A program made the position numbers and the translations under genes. Of a stretch of 64,000 nucleotides of DNA, positions 1 through 11,472 are shown piece after piece; positions within the stretch are counted from its first letter, which is position 1; the number at the start of each line of letters is the position of its first letter. The notes below the pieces were generated by a model that worked only from the letters and a program-made list of their open reading frames with translations, searched no databases and was not told where the DNA came from. The DNA is from Oehlia diaphana (lineage: Eukaryota; Glomeromycota; Glomeromycetes; Glomerales; Glomeraceae). The stretch is taken from positions 1-64,000 of the forward strand of contig QZLH01000384.1 in assembly GCA_003833135.1 (NCBI GenBank), in the 5' to 3' direction.

Positions 1-90
1 ATCGGGTACCTGATATGTGTAGTATTGTTAAATATCATACATATATATCACATATATTGTACACATATCAGGTACTCGATATGTACCCGA
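1..90. repeat. Inverted repeat at window edge
   Basis: ATCGGGTAC at base 1 and GTACCCGAT at base 90 are complementary, and CTGATATGTGT/ACACATATCAG pair inside them. The layout resembles a short inverted-repeat element; the left flank is outside the window, so no target duplication can be checked. Confidence 0.55.
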
Positions 91-1206
91 TAGTATTAAT
101 TTTGACCAGTGGGATAAGCATCTGAACCGTGACCTAGAATAAGGATGCTCAAGTCATATAGGTCATATGATGTCATGAGCCAACACTGGGCTACATCACA
201 GAAGCGCAAAAAATATTGGATAATATTGAGGAAGCCTGTCATAATGACTTTGGCAATATTAGATCCCGAATCTGTTGCATGTCAATTAGTGTTGTTATCA
301 AAGATCTCTAAAACAAAATAAATCAACATTACGCAGTAGTTCAAAGATCCGATTTTGATCAACTGGTATCCAATGAATCTGAAGCTAATTCGGCCAATGA
401 ATCTGCTAATCTCAAGCTAATTCATCTTCAAGCTCTTCTGGTTCTTCTGGTAGGATAAAAACAAAATAATTCTTGATAATCAATGCTTTATGTATTTTGG
501 ATTTGACTAATATTTTTTGATTGCAGGCTCGAGCCAAAAATTTGCAAGTATCATCTTTGTAATTTGGAAACAATTTACGGACATCTTTAATAGGATTAAG
601 AGTGCGAATGATTATCTTTAGATCAGATGTTGTATCGGTTGATATTCTTAATAAACTTGGGATAAGAGTAATTGGAAAAGATATGATAAAGGGTTTTTAC
701 TGTGGGAAAATATAAAAAGTGAAAACTTAGAAAAAATAGGTGCTTAGATAGATAATAGTTATTTGCATCACTACTGAGTAGCGGGAAGGAACTGCCAGTA
801 TATGAGTTAGGGCTTGGCAGGCTTATTAAGCAAGCATTTTCTTTTATGCCTTTCCTCCCTTGAAAAAACCTGCTACTTTATTGTTTTTTGCTTTCATTTT
901 ACTTAGCCGGCCAGTCCTTTCTCATGCATTGCTTTACAAAAAATATAATAAAGATTTTACTTTGAATTTTTTAAACATGTGTGTGTTTTATTTGTATATA
1001 AAATGCTTATCCTTTCTTAATTGCAAAGGCAAATTCTAATAAATTTGCAGTTAAATTTGCATTTATTTTTATTATTTTTCAAATACTTCTTGTACATTAC
1101 TTTTATACAAATTACAAATAAAGCAAATCATGCAATACAAATGATAAGATACAATACATGAATATATTGGATTTAGAAAATCAAACAAACAGGAATTATT
1201 TTCATG
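91..1206. other. Intergenic, possible coding relic
   Basis: No intact gene. Around 195-340 (+) one frame reads smoothly (YITEAQKILDNIEE and onward) up to a stop, which may be an old exon fragment; I do not recognise it. The rest is AT-rich. An AATAAA-like signal lies near 946. Confidence 0.3.
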
Positions 1207-2214
1207 TCAATGCTTCCTTTTATTCTTTTTCTTTTTTTGTTGTTTCTTTTCTCCACCCATTTTCGATTCATGCTTTGGTGATACTTTAGTTGCATTAATA
1301 TAAACATAAGCCTCGGGTGATTTTGCCCATTCTTCAGCTTCTTTATCATATGCATTTATTGGTACCAATTCGTGAGTAATCTCATCAACATAATAAAGTT
1401 TTTCCTGGTAAAAAAGATAATTTGTTAAAGCTTCTTTCAGATTATCACCTCCGCGTATCATGCTATCATCAATGCGAGACCAAAAATAAATAACACCATT
1501 ATGATCTTCTAGCCAAAAGACTGAATCTCCACATGCAAGCACAAGGTGGAAATCAGTTATACCATATACTCTAGTGAAGCGTCGGATCTCAAAGTTAGTC
1601 AAAACATTTTTGTTTGTTTCATCACGATATGGTTGTTTATTCTTCAATAACTTAACAAGTGAGGGCAGATCTGAGATGCATTGTGTTCTATGATCATTTG
1701 GCAATTCAAGCAAGGTTCTCTCATTTTTTGTGACATCGTTTCTATTGCATGAGTTCTGATTGGTAGCTCGAGTCTCTGTGATGTTACATGGAACCATGTG
1801 TTCGTTTTGGCACAGTTCCTGAACTTCCAGGGCTCTTGATTCTCTTTCAAATTCCCGTTCGCATCCCAAGGAAAGAGATGATGGCTCTCTAAATCGACTT
1901 CCTGTCGTAAATTTAATATTTGTCTTCTGGCATTCCTGTTTCCTATTAGCGATACTCTGAACGAGATCTTTATGATTTTCTGGCACTTTTGGCGCTTTGA
2001 TTTCTATGCCACACATATTATTGTCAGCGGGTCTGGCTGTTGGCTCTAAAATTAACATCCACTTCGCTAGTTGGTCTAAATGTTGAAACAGCCAGTTCTT
2101 CTGCTGATCGAAAAGAGTCAAAGACTTCGGAGGTTTGCCAATATTGATTATATAGAATAGAGAAAGAGCATCCCATATAGTGACAATTGGGATCATCACT
2201 CCGTCTATGTTCAT
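1207..2214 (-). CDS. Uncharacterised protein, Lys-rich C-terminus
   Basis: An open frame of 335 codons from ATG at 2214. I do not recognise a domain. The C-terminal third is the most protein-like part: FHLVLACGDSVFWLEDHNG, then YFWSRIDDSM and NYLFYQEKLYYVDEITHEL, a pattern of alternating aromatic and acidic residues suggesting a folded domain. The last 20 residues are Lys-rich (KKQQKKKKNKRKH), a likely nuclear or nucleolar signal. The middle (residues 90-190) is polar and Cys/Asn-rich. The start is uncertain: upstream exons 2024..2524 splice cleanly into another frame that overlaps this one by about 190 bases, so either an intron was missed or a frameshift separates the halves. Length and composition support a gene; function is unknown. 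Confidence 0.6.
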   Translation of the reverse strand: MNIDGVMIPIVTIWDALSLFYIINIGKPPKSLTLFDQQKNWLFQHLDQLAKWMLILEPTARPADNNMCGIEIKAPKVPENHKDLVQSIANRKQECQKTNIKFTTGSRFREPSSLSLGCEREFERESRALEVQELCQNEHMVPCNITETRATNQNSCNRNDVTKNERTLLELPNDHRTQCISDLPSLVKLLKNKQPYRDETNKNVLTNFEIRRFTRVYGITDFHLVLACGDSVFWLEDHNGVIYFWSRIDDSMIRGGDNLKEALTNYLFYQEKLYYVDEITHELVPINAYDKEAEEWAKSPEAYVYINATKVSPKHESKMGGEKKQQKKKKNKRKH

Positions 2215-2524
2215 TATCAGACATTTTGGACTCCCGTTCTGATATCTTAGAATTCTTTGGTGATTTCTGGAATATCATACAAATATTAATGTGACACGCT
2301 TAAAATACGGTATAATATTTAAACCATACCTGTAAGGTACTAGAAACGTCTTGTACAAAAGTTTCAAATTTTTGCTCGTCCTCAAAAATTTCTTTAAGTA
2401 CTTCCATAACTACAGTAAGGCTTATCAGGTTAAAAAAGAAAAAAAAGAAAGACTCATCCCAGTAAGGCAGTGACTTACCCTTATCTTTATTTTTTATTTC
2501 TTTTTTTAGCCAGATATGAAACAT
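2024..2524 (-). CDS. Upstream exons of the 1.2-2.5 kb locus
   Basis: Three exons can be read on the minus strand: 2524..2479 (MFHIWLKKEIKNKDK, phase 1), 2409..2330 (MEVLKEIFEDEQ onward, phase 0) and 2266..2024. Introns are GTAAGT...TAG (69 bp) and GTATGG...CAG (63 bp). Both junctions keep the frame, which is unlikely by chance. Exon 3 starts KSPKNSKISERES and runs to a TGA at 2024, giving about 122 residues if it ends there. It overlaps the 335-codon frame in a different phase. Probably one gene whose third exon must join that frame through an intron or frameshift I could not place. No domain recognised. Confidence 0.45.
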
Positions 2525-3307
2525 GTTCTTGGTGTAATATAATGTAATACGGCAAATATCTATATGACATTATTGTGATCGTACGCATTAAGATAGATAG
2601 CCGTGGGATAAGCAAAATCTGATTAGCTAGTCATCTCGTGATTTGACTTTTGAGGAGACCTATCTGAAATAATTTTAGCAAATGTACGAATTTATGAAAT
2701 ATTATGAGACAATAGAATCACGTGTGCTAATGACCGATTTATTAATTGCAGCAGAGTAATAAATCAGTAATTATTACAAATCATTACATCATTCCAAATC
2801 AGTGTAATACTAAATCATATAATTAGCCACCGTTTTTAGTATAATAGTAGTATAGTATGGGTTGTCTAGGGCGTAATGACTGATGTTGAGTATAGTGTAT
2901 GAAATTTACCATACTCTGTTGTATGTATGTAACATTTAAAACGTGTATTGTATTAATTAATTTGCAAAAAGTAATTAGTATAAAATGCGGATTTCATTTT
3001 TATTTAATTAATGCAAATTTTCACTTTTATAATTTACTATTGATAAAGCTATTCTATCTTCAATAAAACTATTCTAACTTCTAATGTAACTTTAACTCCC
3101 AAGGTTGGACAGTTTCATTATACGAACTTTTGCTTCATGTTCTCTTAATAAAATTTCACGTTCTTTTAAAGCTAGTTTCCTCTCTCGATATTCAAGCTCA
3201 TTGAAATTGAAGTTTATTATTATTATCATCATTGGAATTAATTTAAGTTTTAAAATTAAAAAAAATTAAAGATTTCATACTGCCTTCATATAGTCAATAT
3301 AGATTTA
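2525..3307. other. AT-rich intergenic
   Basis: No gene, RNA or clear repeat seen. The base composition matches the other spacers. Confidence 0.5.
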
Positions 3308-3838
3308 TACTTGTAGCCGAAACTCCCTCAGTTTCGGCCAGGTTTCAGTTTCGGACTTTCGGTCAGTATTAGTTTACAAACCTTATTTCTGAAACTGAAA
3401 CCCTAGCCGAAATCTGAAACCATGTCCAAAACCTTTTATATAGCCGAAACTATGGCTGAAAGTGCCCAAAACTATGCCTGACCTTTCCCAGTTCTATTTT
3501 AAGCTTTTCATATATAGTCATATGTCATACTATACAATAATTCTGGCCAGAATTATCACTAATTCTCATGACTCATGCATAGTATGCGCATGAATGCATA
3601 TATAGCAAACCTGAATATTCCTTATTTCTTTCAATAATTTAGTTCATTAATAATATAATAATTATAAAAATTAATAAATAAAATAATAAAAAATGTTTCG
3701 GACATTCAGCTTATAATAAAAAATAATTTCGGCTTATATAAAGTTTCGGACAAGGTTTCGGATTTCAGACAAGATTTCGGACTAGTGTTTTGGACTTTCA
3801 GTTTCGGCCATACCCTTGGAAGGTTTTGGCTACAAGTA
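3308..3838. mobile_element. Foldback element with TTTCGG arms
   Basis: The ends are TACTTGTAGCCGAAAC and, in reverse complement, TACTTGTAGCCAAAACC. Both arms are filled with TTTCGG/CCGAAA words in mixed orientation. Flanks TAGATTTA and TAGACTTT match at 6 of 8 bases, suggesting a decayed 8-bp target duplication as in hAT-type elements. No ORF inside, so it is non-autonomous. Confidence 0.65.
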
Positions 3839-3894
3839 TAGACTTTAGAGATAGATATATCCATAAATGTATATAGTTAGATAGGGAGGAGTTT

Positions 3895-4080
3895 AGGTTT
3901 AAGGTGACGATCAGGGACGTGATAGATCCCGTTTAGGTGTAATGCTTGGCATGGAGAGAAACCACTCAATTTCAAGGGGTATATCTCTCTTTTATTTTAT
4001 CCTGTATGTATTCTCTGCTTCCACTTACATTATATTTAATAAAGATATGTGTTTGCCCGAATTGTAAAAAAAAAAAAAAA
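3895..4080 (+). mobile_element. Possible retroposed 3' end with A-tail
   Basis: A segment of ordinary composition ends in AATAAA (4038-4043) and, 22 bases on, in fifteen A's (4066-4080). This is the layout of a polyadenylated transcript end copied into DNA. The source is not recognised and no upstream coding part is visible. Confidence 0.35.
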
Positions 4081-4330
4081 TTTTTTTAAGCTTTGAAGCT
4101 TTCAAAACTTACCGAATTGAAGCCAATATCTATAAAATAGATTTAATAAAAAAAAATAATAGTTTCGAAATGAAACTTTGAAAAACATTAAATTAAAAGA
4201 AAAAAATAAAATAAAAAGTAATTTTTTTATAGTTTTGTAACGAAACTTTGAAAGAAAAATAAAAAATAATTTTTTTAAAGTTTTGTTGTAAAACTTTGAA
4301 AGAGTTTTAAATAAAAAAAAAATTTTAAAT
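4081..4330. repeat. Degenerate tandem repeat
   Basis: Three or four diverged units share AGTTT(C/T)G...GAAACTTTGAAA separated by A/T runs, near 4090, 4160, 4230 and 4280. Confidence 0.4.
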
Positions 4331-5339
4331 TAATTGAAGTTAAAAATTATCACTTATCTATTATATACGTGATAATCATTCAGAAATGATATTCAGAAAG
4401 ATATTGTCACTGCCGATTTTATACAATTCGTCAGGCAGTAACAGAAATAATATATCAATCAATAAATAAAATATTCGTGTTTTATTAATTAATCGGGAAT
4501 TAATAAACTGTATATAATTAAATAATAGTAAACAATAAATAATAATTAGGAATTGGTAAGAAACAGTGTATCTTTATTAACAATTGGCAAAAAATCAGTA
4601 AGAAATCGACCATATTACTGCCTCACTCGGCGCTCTGTAATATTCGTTATTCATTATACCTTGTTTATCCAGAAAAATACTATCGTTTACTATCCTTCAA
4701 CATCACTCCTCCTCCCATTCTTTAAATATTTCCCAAAATTCGGTACATTTTGTCTATCGTTCAAATGGTCCTTTGGTTAATTAGTCCGCAATACAAATCG
4801 TTCTTTGTACAAATCATACCGCTAAGCCTTTGATGATCATCATTCAGCCACTGATTATCTAATCTTCTGATTCCATAATTTAACTAATAAATATATAAAA
4901 TAAACTAAAAAAATAATTATTAAATATCCTCATAGGATCACACTGTATTTTTTTACATTTATTGAATAGCTTTATTTATGATATATATAATAAATGAATA
5001 CTGTTTAAATCCTTACAAATACATAATAAAATTAGATTTTTATACAATAATAGACTATAAATTAACTCGTGACTGATTTAATAGTGTGATCATAAGAGTC
5101 TATATAATAAAACACTATTGTATAGTTCTTTAGACAATACTTTGCTGTTTTTGATCCCAATCAAATGGTCTCAATCAAAAACAGCACGTTATTGCTTAAA
5201 TACTATACAATAAGTATATAATAATATCTAAAGTATACAATAAAATAACCCACAATCCAAACTTTAGCCGAAAGTCACGTGACCAACATTTTGATTTCGA
5301 CTAGTTATAAATAGTTTTAATTGGCTATACTATAATTTA
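4331..5339. other. AT-rich intergenic
   Basis: No supported gene. The 75-codon frame at 4553 has no recognisable features and reads like chance AT-rich sequence. Bases 5080-5260 contain short inverted matches (TGATCACAC-type ends, AAAAACAGCA/TGCTGTTTTT) that may be the remains of a small element. Confidence 0.35.
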
Positions 5340-5620
5340 AAATTTCTCTTATGTGTATATGTGCAATATTTTGCAATAAACTGTAAAAAAATTAGCAATA
5401 TTTTGTATAAATTCTATGCAAAATCATATGTACAATATTTGACAATAAATTGTAAAAAAATTAGCACAAATTTTATGCAAAAATAATATAAACAATATTT
5501 TACAATAAATTGCAAAAAATTTTGCTCATTATTGCATAAAATTTGTGCAATTTAAATTTTTGTGCAATATATTGAACAATATTGAACTTATTGCACATTA
5601 ATGTACAATATTGAACCCTC
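5340..5620. repeat. TTGCA/CAATATT degenerate repeat
   Basis: The words GCAATATT, ACAATAAATTG and TTTTATGCA recur in both orientations about every 60-70 bases. The array lies directly upstream of the first LINE fragment and contains no ORF. Confidence 0.4.
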
Positions 5621-5635
5621 TGAAATTTACTGATG

Positions 5636-7850
5636 ACTACATGCCAACATTTTAACGAAATGACAAACGACAAATTTAGAAGTATGATCTGAGTTCATCC
5701 GGATTGAATTCGGATGCTCATTAGCACATCTGGATTCAATCCGGATCGTTAAACTAATCTTAATTCTGGCCAAAATTGTAATTTTGGGCGGAATTGGAGT
5801 TTCAATAATGAGAGTTATCTCGCCTAAACTTTTAGTACTGGCTCAAGCTAACTATAATGCTGATTAGAATTAAAAATCGGATCAATCCGTCAAAAATAAT
5901 TGGATACGGATATCTGATTTCAATTTGTATGAACGGATCAATCTGAATTGACCGGATATAGATCATAGCACTAGACAAATTACATCCAATATACGAAGAA
6001 CATGCAACACTGACATCACATTACACAACACGTACAGTATATACGGACTCGATTATTGTCACTAATAATGAAAATGAAAACCAAGATTACAATAATAATG
6101 AAATCAAGATCTGGCTTCCGTGGGACTGGTACAAAAATGATGACATGAATACAGAACTATATACACTCTCCAACAACAGATCACAAAATAATAGTTTATT
6201 AGGTTCCTTCTGGAATTCTGATCAACAATAACTATTTTCTTATTGGTCAAAAAGAAATATTTGGACACATCCGGTTTATCCTTCATGATTATAATTCAAC
6301 CTCGGTTTTGTTTTTCACGCATCAAAAATAAAAATTATTATATATTATGATGGTACAATAACAACAAGATAATTTAGATATATCCCCAACTCCACCCCCC
6401 CTCCTCATTTACATACTTTCCCTTTTTTAACTTATCATCTCATTAATATACAAGGTTCATTCTTTTCCAAATTAGATCAAATAAGAGATTATATGATTGA
6501 CAACAAATGTCATCTCTTTCACGCATGCGGAACAAAACTTAAAGACTACCAAAATAACGACCATGATAATTATTCTATCTGCCCTTTTTTTAATGCACCA
6601 ACGAATTCAAAATTTTTATAATCACCAACCCCTCTTCTCATAAAAGTGGCAATGGAAACTGCGTCATTTTATCACATAATCTTTATTATAAACACTACCA
6701 AAAAATCACATCCATTCCAGGAAGATGCATCAAAATTACTTTTTTCTTCAAAAAACATATTCAACTTCATGTTATGGCGATCTCCTATTCTTAAAAAAGA
6801 TAACATTACAGACATGACTAACATTTATTCTTCAATTAAATCTACCCTAGAAAATAACAATTCCTGTAATCACTTCATAATTATGGGTGTTTTTAATTAC
6901 AATCAAAATACCTACAATATTCCTACTATGGAAGACATAGACAATGACACAAGTAACTCTTTCACATTCCATTCTATTCATAAAATATTATTTTCCCTAT
7001 TAAATCAACACAAATTAATTGATACAGTCAACAATTTTAACTCTTCCACATGGTCAAATTCAAGAGATCATTATTCTTATATAGACATGATTTTTGTCTC
7101 CTCTAATTTATTCAATTATATACTTTTCATCTGATCATAGTTTTATTTCTATCTTCCTAAACAAACAATTATTTGACCAAATTCAAACTGACAATTCTAA
7201 ATCTGAAACAAATGATAATAACCCAAAAAATTATCTACATTCATAAAATCAATTTACAAACCATGGAAATTCATTGACAAAGTACAAAAATATTGTTATG
7301 AACGAATATAATAACAAAATCAACAACTATCAAAAAGGTTCTCAAAAGTATATCAATGTAGAATTCGAAAATATAACAACATCTATAAATTCCCATTTTT
7401 TAAACAATGCATTATTTCCCACACGCCATCAGGATGTTAATAAATGATAATGACTGCATCGGAAAACTTTTCAAACACATCACTAAAATTCCAACACAAT
7501 TTCTTAATAATCCTCTGCACCCACACAAATTTTGGACGCCAAAAGTAAAAAAACATTTGAATAGAATAATCTAACCTTATCCTATGCTAATCACGTGGCC
7601 TGAAAAATTAATACCAAAAATTTCTTAAAAACTTTTGGCTTCCATCTTTTGTATCTATTAATGTATGCAACCGATCTGGATACAATAAAAACCAAACATT
7701 CAAACACAACTAGATGCAGATAAAGAAAATCCAGTATCAACAAAATCAATCATTATATAACTCAACGAGGAAGTAATATTAGAGAAAATCAAACTCAAAT
7801 GTTAAATTCCTTATTAGACAGAAAACCAAGAAGAATCCTAAATCCCAATA
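5636..7850 (+). pseudogene. LINE retrotransposon fragment, copy 1
   Basis: This is a broken non-LTR retrotransposon covering the N-terminus and the endonuclease (exonuclease-endonuclease-phosphatase fold) that nicks target DNA. The best piece is 6646..7134: it contains HFIIMGVFNYNQNT, aligned with the usual GDFN catalytic motif but with Val for Asp, then HKLIDT, a TWSN-type motif and SYIDMIFVSSNL, followed after a frame change by SDHSF, the family's catalytic Asp-His. Frameshifts and stops separate the pieces. The downstream part reads toward QMLNSLLDRKPRRIL and stops near 7845, before any reverse transcriptase, so the copy is 3'-truncated. A small DNA element interrupts it at 5677..5973. It is closely similar to the copy at 17.6-18.9 kb. 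Confidence 0.8.
5677..5973. mobile_element. hAT-like MITE inside LINE copy 1
   Basis: 297 bp flanked by the exact 8-bp duplication GACAAATT (5669-5676 and 5974-5981). The ends are TAGAAGTATGATCT and, reverse complemented, TAGTGCTATGATCT. The related LINE at 17.69 kb has the uninterrupted site, confirming both borders. The interior is rich in ATCCGGAT-type words and has no ORF. TAG ends with an 8-bp duplication are typical of hAT elements. Confidence 0.85.
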
Positions 7851-9140
7851 TCCTGAATCCCAATATCCCGAATTCAAATTATCCTTAATTCTAATATTCC
7901 GAATTCTAATATTCCGAATGGACAATTTCTTGAATTATATAATAAACTGTATATTTTCGTATGATTTATAAATAAACTATATAATAAATTTAAAAAATAA
8001 AGAACTATTGATAACTATAAGTTTTATTACTCAAATATCAGTATTTATAAGCAGATATAATGTTAACAATAGTAAAAATTTTTAAAGTACTGGTTATAAA
8101 TGTAATTTATTAGACATTTATTAATATAATTCAACTTTTTGTAATATTAAACTAACTGTATGTTACTAAACACTGACATTTATTAATTTCGCATTATGCA
8201 TAGAAAAATTACTAAATGAACACTTTATCTATATAAAAACAGCAATTAGAGAGAAATATTATGTGAAATTCCTCTCAAATAATCAATAAGTATGTAATCA
8301 TTCCGATTATTAAAAACTGTTAAAATTTGATTTTCACGATCTATTAGATGCTTGTGTTTGTATGGTAAAGGTTCTCCACGAATAACACTTTCTGCTAGCA
8401 AATGAGTTTGATGTTGCTCTTTGCATATCTCTGCTATAATTGTATAAACACCACCATGTTATATGTAATTTGGGGAGTGACTTTTTCAAGCATCCCTTGC
8501 CTGTACAAAGTATTACCGATCAATTGAAGTAAATATGAAGTAAACATAAGGCAATATACAATCAATTAGGAAATATTGCATTTTTAGCCATTAAATTTTC
8601 TCCGACCCACTGAGATTAACTGAAGTGCTTAATAATATTTTCCTAAACATCAAGTAAATATAATTAATTTGCATTTTAGGAGAAAAGGATTTGGTACAGG
8701 TACAACAGATACTTTGATTGAATAATAAAATCTGCTCGCTTTTGCATTATTTATTTTAAGTATTTGTTTAATACAAGTAGTTTATTACATATTATAATTA
8801 AATACATTATATATAATTTATTGATTAGTATACTAAATAAAATAAAGAAGGTTGAGTTTATGAAATTAATAATTCTAATTTATGATGTAAAATTATACAA
8901 AATAAAATTAAATTCAGTAAATGTCCATTCAGAATATCAGGATTCATGATATTGGAATTTGGGAGGATAAAAGAATTCGGGAAATTGGATGTTTCATATA
9001 ATTCCAGAAATTGAGATTAGGGAAATTGGCATTCGGTAAAATGGAGTTACAGGAAATGATCAATTTCTGGAAATAGGCATTCAGAAAATTGATTCGGGAA
9101 AAAGTATATTCAGGAAAATGGTATTCAGAAAATGGTCCGA
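7830..9140. repeat. Possible foldback element with AATCCC arms
   Basis: The left part (7830-7925) repeats AATCCCAATATCC(C/T)GAAT; the right part (8937-9137) repeats the opposite sense, ATTCGGGAAA, CAGGATT and TTCAGAATAT. The two arrays face each other across about 1 kb of AT-rich DNA without genes. Borders and target duplication are not resolved. Confidence 0.4.
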
Positions 9141-9807
9141 CAAGGATGGCAAATAATGCGCCACTCTGAATCCTATATAGCACAGGGCACAGGCACATGA
9201 TACTGGACGATCCAATTTAAATCCACCTTTTTATGCAGGATAGTCTAAACGTATGGTGCACAGGGATTTTTTTATAGATATAGTAGATATATAGATATGT
9301 TTGATATATTGTGAGCATAGAGTTAGAACAAAAATAACAGAAATGCAAAAATGATATGTCTGTTATATTGTAAAAATATTGATAGCATATTTAGCAAAAT
9401 CGAAAGTTTCTGTAAAGTAGATTACCAAACTATTCCTTCTAAAATAGAAACAATTTCATTAAAAAAATTAAGAATCTCAGCCAGGATTTTGGCTGTTAAG
9501 ATTTTAGATCATCGGGATTCTGTGACTGTCAGGATTTGGTTCAATCAGGATTTGCATTTATCAGGATTTTGGTGTCGGGATTATAGACTGTCGATATTAT
9601 AGGTGTCAGGATTTTTAGGTGATCCCTTATATTTATTGTTATTTAAGGCTCACCGTTATCGACCTACTGTACATAATCATAATTTTGTGCAACTTATAAT
9701 TCACAATTATAACTTGATATTAGGAATTCAAATAGTTTCGAGATTTATATTATTCTTAGGCTTAAATATTAATATTGCTCACGTAGTACAGCAGCGCAAT
9801 AGATCTA
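9141..9807. repeat. CAGGATTT word array and spacer
   Basis: Between about 9475 and 9625 the word CAGGATTT or GGGATT recurs every 15-25 bases in one orientation, like the arm of the neighbouring element. The frames open here (9351..9602, 9603..9845) are by-products of the repeat and are not called as genes. Confidence 0.4.
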
Positions 9808-10046
9808 CCCCAGTATCGCCAGAAAATTTTTTCACCCCCACGTGACTTTGGCCGGCATTATGAGATTTGTCTGGAATTAAGAAATTAACCATGTGACGAA
9901 TAACGAGTGACAAATAGGATTTTAGACACCGAAAAAAATGTGTCCCCAGAATACTTATAAAAAATGAGAAAGTGGAGGGATGTGACATGGGTGACAAATT
10001 ATGTGGGGTCACGTGGGGGTGAAAAAATTTTCTGGCGATACTGGGG
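9808..10046. mobile_element. MITE with perfect 39-bp inverted repeats
   Basis: 239 bp whose first and last 39 bases are exact reverse complements (9808-9846 and 10008-10046). They start CCCCAGTATCGCCAG and contain CACGTGAC. The similarity extends a few bases outward (ATCT-x-CCCC), so the true border may lie slightly outside. No convincing target duplication. No ORF. Confidence 0.8.
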
Positions 10047-10439
10047 AAGATGCGCGCACATTAAATTTGCGTTTATATTAATGCATCAATGAGTCATTTT
10101 ATAATATTGTCAGCTGTCAATTAGACAACCAATGCTGAACAACTCTCTTAAGGCATTATAAAATTTGACAGCGGTGGTCAGCTGACGATATCTGATAAAT
10201 TTTCTCTACTATGTTCTTATTAATTATTTTAATGAAGACGTTCGTTAGGAAAAAAGTGTTTATTTAAAATAAGTTGTATTAACTTTATTTAAGAAAAATA
10301 CTAAAGCATTTATTCTAAGTTGAATCGTATTCAAAATCTATTATTATTCTACTCTGTAAATAAAATTAATTGATCGATAAATTTAAAGTTTTCTAATAAT
10401 TAAATTATCATATAAAATGAAATTGTTTGGAACATAATT
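10047..10439. other. AT-rich intergenic
   Basis: Nothing supported. The words GACAGC and GTCAGCTG near 10110-10190 pair as a short inverted repeat. Confidence 0.35.
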
Positions 10440-10920
10440 GGATTCCAGTATTTCTAAGTAGAAGCTATTTCCCTACAAAAATCAATAAATAAATAGAAAT
10501 TTTTAAAATTTTTTAAAAAAGTTTTCGAAAGTATTTCGAAATCTTACCCCCAGGGTTCCAGTAATGAAGTCAGAGACTCAGAGCTAGTGTCAGTCCTACA
10601 AAAAAAATGTTTTTCATTTTCCTAAAGTAGTTTCGAAATTGTTTTGAAGCTCATCTGGATTCTAGTATCAAAGAGAGCCGGATTTCCTACAATATAAAAT
10701 AAAAGTTAGCTATCAGTTTTATATAAATAAGTTTTCAAAAGATTTACCTAGGAATCTGGATTTTGAATTTCGGAGCTGGTTTCTTACAAAAAAAAAATCT
10801 AAAAAAAGAAAACCCCAGTAAATTTGTTAAAATAAGTTAAAGAAATAGTACATTCTCCAGCTCCCCTTAAAATCTCATGCTTCCAAAGTTCCGAAGTAGT
10901 ACCAGTCGTTTTAATAAAAA
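10440..10920. repeat. Degenerate tandem repeat, unit about 80-120 bp
   Basis: Four or five diverged units begin near 10440, 10553, 10668, 10752 and perhaps 10880. Each has TGGATTC(C/T)AGTA or similar, then an AG-rich stretch, then TCCTACAAAAA, then A/T with GTTTTCGAAA. No ORF. Confidence 0.45.
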
Positions 10921-11135
10921 AACAAAATATTAGTACCATTTCGTTAAAAAAAATGTTGAAAAAATACCCTTAAAAATTACCAAGTTCCTACCAACGTAAT
11001 TAGTAAATACTCACATGTCCATTATTAATGTAATAGTTGCGTGGTAGCTCATAGAACGATCATTCCTTGCGAGACTAAGAACGGATGCTCGTTCATATAT
11101 TCTAACTTTTGACCCATCCGCTCTTAAGCTTCCTC

Positions 11136-11472
11136 CTACCTGCGAGTTTGGTACGAAATCCCGAAACTTGAAATTTCGAAGGTACAAAATCCCCACTCTA
11201 AATCCAAAAACGTCAAAATCCAGAATTGCCATAATCCCGACATTTCATAAGCCCAACACTTCATAATCCCAAAATTCAAAATACTGAAATGAAAAATCTT
11301 GAAATTTATTAATAAAAGAAAGAAAATCAATATTATGGGGTGTCAGGATTATAAAATTCTGGATTATGGCAATTCGGAATTTTGACAATTCGGTATTTTG
11401 ACAGTTCAGGATTTTGACATTTCAGGATTTAGAGTGTTGGGATTTCGTACCTTTGGGATTTCGAGAGGACCC
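11136..11472. mobile_element. Foldback element with TACGAAATCCC arms
   Basis: The left arm has GGTACGAAATCCCGAA and further AAATCC words; the right arm has GGATTTAGAGTG, GGGATTTCGTACC and GGGATTTCG in the opposite sense. Frames at 11011..11330 (-) are products of the repeat. Target duplication not resolved. Confidence 0.5.
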
